In this document: positions 24,001 to 32,124 of the stretch, piece by piece
How positions within the stretch are numbered: position 1 is the first letter of the stretch
How the letters are laid out: every line of letters begins with the position of its first letter
Assembly (NCBI GenBank): GCA_002431395.1
Contig: DJEU01000003.1
Span: 1-48,453 of the forward strand
Length of the DNA stretch: 48,453 nucleotides
Direction: 5' to 3'
Source: Lachnoclostridium sp. UBA5890
Lineage (GTDB): Bacteria; Bacillota; Clostridia; Lachnospirales; Lachnospiraceae
Position numbers and translations under genes: made by a program
The notes under the pieces: generated by a model
What the model saw: the letters and a program-made list of their open reading frames with translations, nothing else
Told to the model about the DNA's origin: nothing
The model's database searches: none

Positions 24001-26256
24001 ATGAGCCAGGATAATATTATACAATTGGATTTTTCGGAAGAAATGAAGACTTCTTACCGTGATTATGCGGTGAGTGTTATACGTGCGCGTGCCCTGCCGG
24101 ATGTGCGGGATGGTTTGAAACCGGTACAGCGCAGAATTTTATATGCGATGAAAGAACTGGGATTGTCGCCGGACAAGCCACATCGAAAAAGTGCCCGTAT
24201 CGTCGGTGATACGATGGGTAAATATCATCCACATGGAGATAGTTCGATCTATGATGCCCTTGTGCATATGACTGAAGAGTATTCCTTAAATCTTCCGCTG
24301 GTTGACGGACATGGAAACTTCGGCTCCATCGATGGAGATGGGGCAGCAGCCATGCGATATACAGAAGCGCGTTTGTCACCGGCAGCGATGACGATGCTTG
24401 ATAATCTCGAAAAAGGACTGGTTGAGTTTGACCCGAACTTTGATGAAAGTGAAAAAGAGCCGCAGGTTCTTCCGGCCATGGTACCAAACCTTTTGATCAA
24501 TGGAACGACCGGAATTGCCGTCGGTATGGCAACCAATATTCCGACACACAATCCGGGAGAAGTGATTGATGCCGTAATTGCGTGTATGGACCGCCCGGGA
24601 ATTTCCACGCAGAAATTGATGGATTATATTCCGGGACCGGATTTCCCGACAGGAGGAATCATTACCAATGCCAGCGAACTGGCAAACATATACGAAACCG
24701 GAGAAGGAAAGATCAAAGTGCGTGCCAAGACTGTCATAGAAAAAGGAGACAATGGCCGTACAAACATCGTGATCACCGAGATTCCGTATACTGTTTCCGG
24801 CAATAAGACGAAACTTGTGGAGAGTATCTCCGGTCTGATGAAAGACAAAGTGTTTGATGAAATTTATGATGTGCAGGATGTCTCGTCTAAAGAGGGAATC
24901 CGCATCGTCATTGAGGTGAAAAAAGACCGCGATGTGCAGAATCTGTTAAATGGTTTGTACAAGAAAACGCAGATGGAAGACACGTATGGAGTAAATCTGC
25001 TGGCGATCCGCGATGGGGAGCCACATACGTTTAACCTGAAAAGTATGATTGAAGAGTTTATACTGTTTCAGGAAGACTTGTACACTAAAGAATATAAGTT
25101 TTTGTGCGCAAAGGCAAAAAAACGTCTGGAAGTCGTAGCCGGACTGATGAAAGCGACCGATGTCATTGATCTTATCATTGAGATCCTTCGTGGAAGTTCT
25201 TCGGTGAAACAGGCAAAAAGCTGTTTGATCGAGGGAAAGACCGAAGGAATCCGTTTCAAGACAGAAGGGGCCGAAGAACAGGCAAAGACGCTTTTGTTTA
25301 CGGAAATTCAGGCGGACGCGATTCTTTCCATGCAGTTGAGCAAGTTGATCGGACTTGAGATTTTGAAGCTGCACGAGGAAAATGAAACGCTTCTTAAAAA
25401 TATTGAAGAATATGAAAAAATCCTTTCCGATACGAAAGAATTGTACAAAGTAATAAAGACAAGACTTCGCAGCTACAAAAAAATGTTTGCGAGAGAGCGA
25501 CGCACGGAACTTACCGATGATGTGGCAAAGGCTTATGTCGAAGAAGTGAAAGTAGAAGATGTGTGCATCTGTCTCGATCGTTTTGGGTATGCAAAATGTC
25601 TGGATGCGGCCGCATTTGGGCGTGCCAGCGAGGATGCCAAGAAAGAATTTGCACAAGTCGTTATGATGAAAAGTACCGACAAATTGTGCTTGTTTACCAA
25701 TAAAGGAAATATGCATCAGATCAAATGCGACAAGATCCCGCGCTGCAAGATGCGTGATAAGGGAACATTGGTTCACAATCTGTGCAAAATGACAAACGAC
25801 GAAGATGCTCTTTTGTATATCAGTTTTGAGCAGTTATTTGAATCCATGCTTTTCTTCTCGACGAAGAGTGGTTTTGTGAAACTGGTTTCCGGGGCGGAAT
25901 TCGAGACCAATCGTCTGCAGGTGGCGGCGACAAAGCTGGATGAAGACGATGAAGTCAGCGGTGTGACGGCATTATCGGCAGCAGATATCCTGGCTGGCGG
26001 AAAGAAAGTAATTCTTTTGACGAAAAAAGGACTGTCGCTGGGATTCCCATTGGAAGAAGTGAGCGAATTTAAGAAGACAAGCCGTGGAGTCAAAGGAATT
26101 GCGCTGGAAAAAGAGGATACGGTAGTGCATTCTACGATTGTAGACCTTGCGCAGGAAACGTTTGAATACGACGGAAAAACGTTGGATGCCAAGCATGTAA
26201 GAAACCGCAAACGTGCGGCAAAAGGACAGAAAGCAAATTTGGAATGGAAAGGATGA
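24001..26256 (+). CDS. parC: DNA topoisomerase IV subunit A
   Basis: This 751-residue cleavage/rejoining subunit carries catalytic tyrosine Y120 in AAMRYTEARL. The quinolone-resistance region reads GKYHPHGDSSIYDAL with S81 and D85, matching susceptible residues at E. coli GyrA positions 83 and 87. The C-terminal half has a beta-pinwheel-like repeat region but no QRRGGKG GyrA box, supporting a decatenase rather than a supercoiling enzyme. GGAGG precedes ATG 24001. Together with parE it would form the heterotetramer that unlinks daughter chromosomes. Confidence 0.88.
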   Translation: MSQDNIIQLDFSEEMKTSYRDYAVSVIRARALPDVRDGLKPVQRRILYAMKELGLSPDKPHRKSARIVGDTMGKYHPHGDSSIYDALVHMTEEYSLNLPLVDGHGNFGSIDGDGAAAMRYTEARLSPAAMTMLDNLEKGLVEFDPNFDESEKEPQVLPAMVPNLLINGTTGIAVGMATNIPTHNPGEVIDAVIACMDRPGISTQKLMDYIPGPDFPTGGIITNASELANIYETGEGKIKVRAKTVIEKGDNGRTNIVITEIPYTVSGNKTKLVESISGLMKDKVFDEIYDVQDVSSKEGIRIVIEVKKDRDVQNLLNGLYKKTQMEDTYGVNLLAIRDGEPHTFNLKSMIEEFILFQEDLYTKEYKFLCAKAKKRLEVVAGLMKATDVIDLIIEILRGSSSVKQAKSCLIEGKTEGIRFKTEGAEEQAKTLLFTEIQADAILSMQLSKLIGLEILKLHEENETLLKNIEEYEKILSDTKELYKVIKTRLRSYKKMFARERRTELTDDVAKAYVEEVKVEDVCICLDRFGYAKCLDAAAFGRASEDAKKEFAQVVMMKSTDKLCLFTNKGNMHQIKCDKIPRCKMRDKGTLVHNLCKMTNDEDALLYISFEQLFESMLFFSTKSGFVKLVSGAEFETNRLQVAATKLDEDDEVSGVTALSAADILAGGKKVILLTKKGLSLGFPLEEVSEFKKTSRGVKGIALEKEDTVVHSTIVDLAQETFEYDGKTLDAKHVRNRKRAAKGQKANLEWKG

Positions 26257-26263
26257 TCATCAG

Positions 26264-27019
26264 ATGTTAAATCAGTTCTCTAGAACGCAGCTGCTTCTCG
26301 GGGAAGAAGCAATGGAAAAACTGAAAAACAGCCGGGTTGCCGTATTTGGTATCGGAGGTGTCGGAGGCTATGTCTGTGAGGCACTGGTGCGGAGCGGTGT
26401 CGGCGCTTTTGACTTGATTGACGATGATAAGGTGTGTCTCACCAATCTGAACCGCCAGATTATCGCGACGAGAAAAACGGTAGGAAAATATAAAACCGAA
26501 GTGATGAAAGAGCGTATGCTTGATATCAATCCGGATGTCGATGTGCGGATTCATAACTGTTTCTTTCTGCCGGAAAATTCCGATGATTTTCCATTTGAAG
26601 AATACGATTACATCGTGGATGCAGTGGACACTGTGACGGCAAAGATTGAATTGATCATGAAAGCAAAAGAAAAGAATGTACCGATCATGAGCAGCATGGG
26701 AGCCGGAAATAAATTGGATGCCAGCCGTTTTCAGGTGGCAGATATTTACAAGACAAAAGTTTGTCCGCTGGCGAAGGTGATGCGCCGTGAATTGAAAAAA
26801 CGCCGGGTGAAAAAATTGAAAGTGGTTTATTCGGACGAACTTCCAACGAGACCGATTGAAGATATGAGCATCAGCTGCCGGACGCACTGCATTTGTCCGC
26901 CGGGGGCCAAACATAAATGCACCGAGCGGCGTGACATCCCGGGAAGTGTTGCCTTTGTGCCATCGGTAGCAGGACTTATCATCGCCGGAGAAGTCGTGAA
27001 AGACTTATGTACAATTTAG
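26264..27019 (+). CDS. tcdA: tRNA threonylcarbamoyladenosine dehydratase (TcdA/CsdL)
   Basis: This 251-residue ThiF/E1-like ATPase cyclises t6A37 in tRNA to ct6A. It has the nucleotide-binding loop GIGGVGGYVCEALVRSG, IDDDKVCLTNLNRQ, and a D-A-V-D-T segment for metal/ATP handling. The Cys-containing CRTHCICPPGA region is typical of the clostridial branch. ATG 26264 is chosen over an upstream in-frame start because the protein then begins at the conserved QFSRTQLLLGEEA. It lies 7 bp after parC and is likely cotranscribed. Confidence 0.9.
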   Translation: MLNQFSRTQLLLGEEAMEKLKNSRVAVFGIGGVGGYVCEALVRSGVGAFDLIDDDKVCLTNLNRQIIATRKTVGKYKTEVMKERMLDINPDVDVRIHNCFFLPENSDDFPFEEYDYIVDAVDTVTAKIELIMKAKEKNVPIMSSMGAGNKLDASRFQVADIYKTKVCPLAKVMRRELKKRRVKKLKVVYSDELPTRPIEDMSISCRTHCICPPGAKHKCTERRDIPGSVAFVPSVAGLIIAGEVVKDLCTI

Positions 27020-27022
27020 CAT

Positions 27023-27051
27023 TGTGAAATCGAAGAAAATTGTGTATAATA
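27023..27051 (+). promoter_or_regulatory. Promoter of the neuA-like gene
   Basis: TTGTGA (27023-27028) and TATAAT (27046-27051) are 17 bp apart, just after the tcdA stop. Confidence 0.6.
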
Positions 27052-27111
27052 GGAAACAGATAGAACGTTTTCGTGGTACCAGCAGGAGAATGTGAGGAAC
27101 GGAGGAAGGAT

Positions 27112-27837
27112 ATGATCGACAATAAAAAGGTTCTTGCGATTATCCCTGCCCGCGGGGGAAGCAAGGGGATTCCGAGAAAAAATGTAAAAGCGATATCAGG
27201 AAAGCCGATGATCCAATATACGATTGAAGCGGCGAAAGACTGCGAATATATTGATAAAGTGATTGTTTCTACCGAAGACGAGGAAATCGCGGATATTTCC
27301 ATGCGTGCAGGAGCGATCGTTCCTTTTTCGCGCCCGGAAGAATTAGCTACAGATGAGGCCAAGATAATCGATGTCGTTATGCATGCAGTCGAATTTTATG
27401 AGCGCAAAGCGGAACATTTTGACATTATTGTCCTTCTTCAACCGACAAGTCCTCTGCGAAATGCGGAAGACGTGACAAAGGCTTTGGAATACTTTATCCG
27501 AAAAGAGCAGAAATCGCTGGTAAGTGTCTCGGAAGCATCGGAGTCACCGATTCTTATGCGTTCCTTTAACAAAGAAAATGAATTGGAAAAAATTGTATCT
27601 GAAGACAGCGATGTGCGCCGTCAGGACATGAAGAAATATTACCGTGTCAATGGGGCGATTTACATAAACAAAGCATCGGAATTAAATCCACAGACCAGCT
27701 TCAATGACAATCAGATGGGGTATGTGCTTACGAAAGAGCATGGGATTGATGTCGATGAGCCACAGGATCTGGTCGTGGCGGAATACTATCTGTCACAGGC
27801 ATGCGACGGAGAATTTTTGTCTTTTATTGTTTACTAA
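27112..27837 (+). CDS. neuA: Acylneuraminate cytidylyltransferase family protein (CMP-sugar synthetase)
   Basis: This 241-residue nucleotidyltransferase has the CTP-binding start AIIPARGGSKGIPRKN, LLQPTSPLRNAEDV, and a D-V-D-E-P-Q-D-L C-terminal motif. It would activate a nine-carbon sugar acid (sialic, legionaminic or pseudaminic acid) with CMP. No synthase, aminotransferase or glycosyltransferase partners lie nearby, so the sugar is unknown. ATG 27112 is preceded by GGAGGAAGG. The next gene encodes a secreted repeat protein 59 bp away; a functional link is only a guess. Confidence 0.85.
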   Translation: MIDNKKVLAIIPARGGSKGIPRKNVKAISGKPMIQYTIEAAKDCEYIDKVIVSTEDEEIADISMRAGAIVPFSRPEELATDEAKIIDVVMHAVEFYERKAEHFDIIVLLQPTSPLRNAEDVTKALEYFIRKEQKSLVSVSEASESPILMRSFNKENELEKIVSEDSDVRRQDMKKYYRVNGAIYINKASELNPQTSFNDNQMGYVLTKEHGIDVDEPQDLVVAEYYLSQACDGEFLSFIVY

Positions 27838-27896
27838 TTCGCGGGGAGTGCCGATATATAATGTAAGAATTATCGCAGTGAAAGGGGAGAAAAAGG

Positions 27897-30800
27897 ATGC
27901 AGAACGGAAAATCAAAAAAGAAATATTATGGGATCGTGGGGGCAGTGACGTTCGCTGCTCTTTTTTCCATTTTTATAAAGGAAGCACCAAGCGAAGCCAA
28001 AAAGAAAATTCAGCCGAAAAAGATCACGGCAGAGGCTTCGGTTCAAATGACAAAAGGGGAGAAAGAAACACTTTCTTATCAGGTAAAACCGAAGAAAACG
28101 ACAAATAAGAAAGTGACATTTTCGTCTTCCAATAAGAAAATCGTTACCGTCAGTAAAACGGGTGCTCTTCAGGCAAAAAGTGAAGGAACCGCGACGATTA
28201 CGATTCGTTCGAAGGCAAAAAAACAGATTAAAAAGAAAGTAAAAATAAGTGTGGCGGCACCAAAGAAGATTCAAAGGACACTTCCGGTTGCAGTACCGAA
28301 AACAACGCAGCCGCAAACAGCGGTGCAGACGGCATTGGACGAATTGGAAATGAGTGCCTTGTCTGCCAACACTTCAATCACAAAGATTACATTGGACCGC
28401 ACGTATATTGAGCTGGCAGCTGGCGAGAGTGACCAGCTGGTAGCGACAGTATTTCCGGTAACTTCCACAGAAAAATTGACATGGAACTGTGATTTCTTTG
28501 GCGGTATCAATGTCTATCAGGATGGACGTATATTTATCACCGAAGATACGCCGGTTGGTACGACCGCGACGATTACGGTTTTTTCCGGAAAAGTATCCGC
28601 AACCTGTCAGATTGTTGTAGTTCAGGGACCATGTGAGCATGTCTGGGGAAACTGGGCGATTGTAGAAAATCCGGAATGTACGAAAGAGGGACTACGCCGT
28701 TCAATCTGTACAAAATGTTCGAAAGTGCGGGAAGAGCCTGTGGCAGCGACCGGACACAGCTGGCTTAGCAGAACGGTAACCGATGCGACCTGCGATGCCG
28801 TGGGTGAGCGTGAAGATACCTGTCAGAACTGTGGCGAGAAAAAGAGAGAAGTGATTCCGGCAAAAGGACATGACTGGGCTCCCAATGGTACGATCAAGAC
28901 TGAGCCGACTTGTACAAAAGCCGGTGAAATGGAATATGTTTGTAACGTCTGCAAAAAGACAAAGACAGAGCCAATCCCGGCAAATGGCCATTCATGGGAT
29001 CTCGGCGAGATTACAAAAAGTCCGACTTGTACGGCAGCGGGCGTGAGAACTTATCATTGTACGGTAGATGGATGTGCCGGTACGAAGAAGGAAACCATCG
29101 AGGCAACCGGTCATACATGGACATACGGTGAAATTACCGAAGAACCGGGATGTACGACGAGAGGAAAACGACTTTCTACCTGCCTTACCTGCGGTGCAAA
29201 CAGCACGGTAACACTGGATGCGCTCGGACACACTTGGGATGCGGGCGTGGTGTCAAAAGAACCGACTTGTACGATCAGTGGTGTACGTGTTTATACTTGT
29301 CAGGTCTGCGGAGGTACGAAAAAAGAAAATATCGCACCGCTTGGACATGATCTGGGCGACTACGTGACAGATAAAGAAGCAACTTGTGAAGAATCCGGAA
29401 AACAGTCAAAACATTGTAAACGAACGGGGTGTACGTATCAGACAGACATTCGCACGATCAAAGCATTGGGCCATGACTGGGATGCCGGTGTGGTGACAAA
29501 GAATCCGGATTGTTACAATAATGGAACTTTAACACAAACATGTAAACGGAAGGGCTGCACAATGCACAATCATAGAACAGTTCCCATTCCGAAGTTAGAA
29601 CATCAGTTTGAAAACGTGGTTCTTCGTGAGCCGACATGTACGACAAATGGAAAACGATGTGATAAGTGTAAACTTTGTGATACAACAAAAAATGAAGTGA
29701 TGATTCCGGCAACCGGCCACAATTGGAAAAAAGTGGATGCGGATACGGTGGAACCGACGTGTACCAAGGACGGTTCGGCACATTATCAATGTATCAATAC
29801 GTATACGAAAGATGGAAAGACATTGACATGTGGTGTCGACAAGATTGAAATCCTGGATGCGACCGGCCACAATTACAGCAGCACGTATACTATTGACAAA
29901 AAGCCGGGCTGTGTGACAAAAGGAGTACAGACAAAGCATTGTACAAATACTTATAAAAATGCCGCAGGAACTGTGGTGACATGTACAAGTACAACCGATG
30001 CCCAGAGCATTGCACCGACAGGCCATACCTTTGGCGGCTGGAAGCAGACTCTTGCACCAAGCCACGGAATTTCCGGACTGGAGCAGAGAACGTGTTCAGT
30101 TTGCAAGGAGGTGCAGGAAAGAACCGTCAATAGCGGACACAGTTATACGGCAGACGGAAAATGTAATTCTTGTAGCAAGAGTTTCACATTTGTGAAGACG
30201 ACAGCAAAAGATTGGGATTACGTGACAGACGATACGGCGAAAACCATTCTTTTGAAAAAATACACCGGTACCAATACGGCGATAAAAATTCCGGCGAAAA
30301 TGGATGCTACGGTCAGCGGAGTTACTTCTTCTTATCAGGTAGTATTTGCCGGCCATTATGAGGACCGCGCCAAAGCCGGAGTATTTGCTTCCAATAAAAA
30401 AGTGCAGATTCAGGCGGTTACTTTCGAAAACGGAGTGCAGATCGACAACATGGATTATATGTTCTCGGGTTGTGAAGCCTTGGAATTGGCAGCCAATATT
30501 CCTTCGACGGTAACGAGCATGCTTGGAACGTTTAAGAATTGCACCAGTCTTTGCACCGTTTCCACACTCCCGGCAAATGTGAAAAATCTTTCCAATACCT
30601 TTGAAGGGTGTGAAAGCATGGAGACAGCTCCAGTGATTCCGGATGATGTAACAAGTTTGTATGCGACCTTTAAGAAATGCAGCAGCCTTTCAGCAGCACC
30701 GACACTTCCGTCCAAACTTACCAATATGGACTGGACATTCAGTGGCTGTGCGAGCATTACGGCGGCACCGGCACTTCCGGATACGGTCACATCAATGACC

Positions 30801-31046
30801 AATACGTTTGAGGGATGTAAAAATCTCCTTGAGATTCCGGCAAACATTCCGGAGGGGGTGAAGAAACTCACAATGACATTTTATGACTGTGATGCGTTGG
30901 AAATGATCCCGGCTCTCCCGGATACGATCGAAGAGATGGAATATACATTTAAAAACTGCGATAATCTGAGCTATGCAGCTAAACTTCCGAAGAGTCTCAT
31001 ACGAAGTGTGGGAGTGTTCGACGGCTGCGACAAATATGAAGCATAA
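27897..31046 (+). CDS. Large secreted protein: Big2-like domains, Cys/His repeats, TFxxC repeats
   Basis: This 1049-residue protein has an N-terminal signal or anchor segment (about 10-28, then KEAPSEAKKK). Two Big2-like domains follow (about 45-125 and 160-243). About twelve repeats of some 40-45 residues span about 246-764; each has GHxW or a variant, PTCT..G, C..C and a K.E.I.A pattern. A spacer (about 765-847) is followed by nine repeats of about 23 residues (848-1049) built around TFxxC and LP. The repeated Cys/His spacing could bind metal or form disulfides. Similar Cys repeats occur in clostridial surface proteins, but their role is not known to me. No LPxTG is seen. It starts behind GGGGAG; a TATAAT at 27857 is the best promoter hint. 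Confidence 0.75.
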   Translation: MQNGKSKKKYYGIVGAVTFAALFSIFIKEAPSEAKKKIQPKKITAEASVQMTKGEKETLSYQVKPKKTTNKKVTFSSSNKKIVTVSKTGALQAKSEGTATITIRSKAKKQIKKKVKISVAAPKKIQRTLPVAVPKTTQPQTAVQTALDELEMSALSANTSITKITLDRTYIELAAGESDQLVATVFPVTSTEKLTWNCDFFGGINVYQDGRIFITEDTPVGTTATITVFSGKVSATCQIVVVQGPCEHVWGNWAIVENPECTKEGLRRSICTKCSKVREEPVAATGHSWLSRTVTDATCDAVGEREDTCQNCGEKKREVIPAKGHDWAPNGTIKTEPTCTKAGEMEYVCNVCKKTKTEPIPANGHSWDLGEITKSPTCTAAGVRTYHCTVDGCAGTKKETIEATGHTWTYGEITEEPGCTTRGKRLSTCLTCGANSTVTLDALGHTWDAGVVSKEPTCTISGVRVYTCQVCGGTKKENIAPLGHDLGDYVTDKEATCEESGKQSKHCKRTGCTYQTDIRTIKALGHDWDAGVVTKNPDCYNNGTLTQTCKRKGCTMHNHRTVPIPKLEHQFENVVLREPTCTTNGKRCDKCKLCDTTKNEVMIPATGHNWKKVDADTVEPTCTKDGSAHYQCINTYTKDGKTLTCGVDKIEILDATGHNYSSTYTIDKKPGCVTKGVQTKHCTNTYKNAAGTVVTCTSTTDAQSIAPTGHTFGGWKQTLAPSHGISGLEQRTCSVCKEVQERTVNSGHSYTADGKCNSCSKSFTFVKTTAKDWDYVTDDTAKTILLKKYTGTNTAIKIPAKMDATVSGVTSSYQVVFAGHYEDRAKAGVFASNKKVQIQAVTFENGVQIDNMDYMFSGCEALELAANIPSTVTSMLGTFKNCTSLCTVSTLPANVKNLSNTFEGCESMETAPVIPDDVTSLYATFKKCSSLSAAPTLPSKLTNMDWTFSGCASITAAPALPDTVTSMTNTFEGCKNLLEIPANIPEGVKKLTMTFYDCDALEMIPALPDTIEEMEYTFKNCDNLSYAAKLPKSLIRSVGVFDGCDKYEA

Positions 31047-31082
31047 AACCAGCGAAAAAAACGGATTATCGGAACGGTAGAA

Positions 31083-31135
31083 AAAAGGGAAGCGGCACCG
31101 GCGAGAATTATTCTCAGGTGCTGCTTCCCTTTTTC
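31083..31135. terminator. Bidirectional terminator after the Cys-repeat gene
   Basis: GGGAAGCGGCACC pairs with GGTGCTGCTTCCC (one wobble), with an inner GAGAAT/ATTCTC stem. There is an A-run before and a T-run after, so the hairpin could also stop transcription from the convergent cold-shock gene. Confidence 0.9.
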
Positions 31136-31242
31136 TGGTTACAACCACATTGTAATTCTAAACTTTTACACACAAGAGTGGGTTTTGCAATCCAAGATCA
31201 CAAGAAACTCTTTCATCTATAAAAATTAGTCATTAAATTCGA

Positions 31243-31440
31243 TTATAACTTTGTTACGTTTGCTGCCTGTGGACCTTTTTCTCCGTTGACAACTTCAAAT
31301 TCGACTTCGTCGCCTTCGTCTAATACTTTGAAACCGTCCATCTGTAAAGCAGAAAAGTGAACAAATACGTCGTTTCCTTCCTCATCAGAGATGAAACCAA
31401 ATCCTTTTTTAGCATTAAACCATTTAACTGTACCTTTCAT
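31243..31440 (-). CDS. cspA: Cold-shock domain protein
   Basis: This 65-residue single cold-shock domain protein is an RNA chaperone. RNP1 (KGFGFI) and RNP2 (DVFVHF) are intact, and the opening MKGTVKWFNAKKGFGF is diagnostic. GGAGG lies in the short leader, eight bases before the start. The leader is only about 35 nt, so no long cold-responsive 5' UTR is apparent. It is monocistronic. Confidence 0.96.
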   Translation of the reverse strand: MKGTVKWFNAKKGFGFISDEEGNDVFVHFSALQMDGFKVLDEGDEVEFEVVNGEKGPQAANVTKL

Positions 31441-31481
31441 GTTTTTTGCCTCCTAAAACTATAAATAATTGATACTCCCTT

Positions 31482-31510
31482 ACAATAACACATCTAGGTA
31501 TAAAAGTCAA
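31482..31510 (-). promoter_or_regulatory. Promoter of the cold-shock gene
   Basis: On the minus strand TTGACT (31505-31510) and TATTGT (31482-31487) are separated by 17 bp. Confidence 0.6.
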
Positions 31511-31576
31511 AGAAAAGTTGTAGCAATTTTGCTGCGTTTTATTATCATAAATATGCCCCTTATTTTCCTGCTTCGG

Positions 31577-31677
31577 GACCGCTTGCGCTTAGAGAACGCT
31601 CGCAGCGGTGCATGAGGACAAAAAACGTTCTCTAAGCACCGGCGGCGTCCTAAATCCCTCGTTGGGAAAACAAGGGG
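31577..31677. repeat. Long imperfect inverted repeat in the csp-asd gap
   Basis: GCTTAGAGAACG (31587-31598) is the exact complement of CGTTCTCTAAGC (31626-31637), around a 27-nt GC-rich loop. The outer arms GGACCGC and GCGGCGTCC extend the pairing. A second small stem (CCCTCGTT/AACAAGGG) follows at about 31655-31677. Local base composition is higher in GC than the flanks. This could be a structured RNA or a repetitive element; no ORF is convincing here. Confidence 0.65.
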
Positions 31678-31741
31678 CACATTATAGCATTAAGACCATA
31701 GCAAAAAATAAGGGGGAGGGGAAAGGCTGATCACACGGGGT

Positions 31742-31892
31742 GTATGGTTCCAAAGAGGAAACCACCGTTTAAGGTCAAAAGAATTGTTATGGTCGTATGG
31801 TCTCAAAGAGGAAACCGCTGTTTAAGGTCAAAAGAATTGTTATGGTCGTATGGTCCCAAAGAGGAAACCACTGTTTAAGGTCAAAAGAATTG
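31742..31892. repeat. Three tandem copies of a 53-bp repeat
   Basis: Units start at 31742, 31795 and 31848 (GTATGGT[T/C][C/T]CAAAGAGG), with GTTTAAGGTCAAAAGAATTG shared by all; the third is cut after about 45 bp. Few positions differ. The period is not a multiple of three, so it is not a coding repeat. It lies between csp and the asd promoter. The rest of the 31441-32124 gap has only promoter elements and short stems. Confidence 0.9.
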
Positions 31893-32001
31893 ACAGATGC
31901 GTGTGGTCACGAAGCGAAAGCGGTCTCGCAGGGAGATTTTTTGATTTTTCTATTAAATTACGGAACGAAAAAAACATCTACCAACATGGTTCATTTTCTA
32001 T

Positions 32002-32030
32002 TTGAAATCTCGCCCAAAATGTAGTACAAT
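32002..32030 (+). promoter_or_regulatory. Promoter of the asd-pyr operon
   Basis: TTGAAA (32002-32007) and TACAAT (32025-32030) are 17 bp apart. The leader is about 88 nt and contains a perfect TGTCAC-ATCCG-GTGACA hairpin (32092-32108) just upstream of the ribosome binding site. The leader is too short for a lysine riboswitch. Confidence 0.65.
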
Positions 32031-32124
32031 ATAAACAACTATGTATTTGCCCTTTGTCAGGCAGGCATAAGAGGAACAAGAAAAGAAGATATGTCACATC
32101 CGGTGACAGGAAATGAGGTTAAAA

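Noticed and set aside
31742..31892. CRISPR array or coding repeat
   Set aside because: The entire 53-bp unit repeats with no unique spacers; the period is not a multiple of three and no stable reading frame or start fits.
31797..32024. Short protein-coding ORF over the tandem repeat
   Set aside because: It has no good Shine-Dalgarno, low-complexity residues and frame shifts between repeat copies.
32041..32070. Nine-codon leader peptide before asd
   Set aside because: It lacks a ribosome binding site and Lys/Thr/Met control codons, and lies almost at the predicted transcript start.
32031..32124. Lysine riboswitch upstream of asd
   Set aside because: The leader is under 100 nt, too short for the lysine riboswitch core; only one small hairpin is seen.
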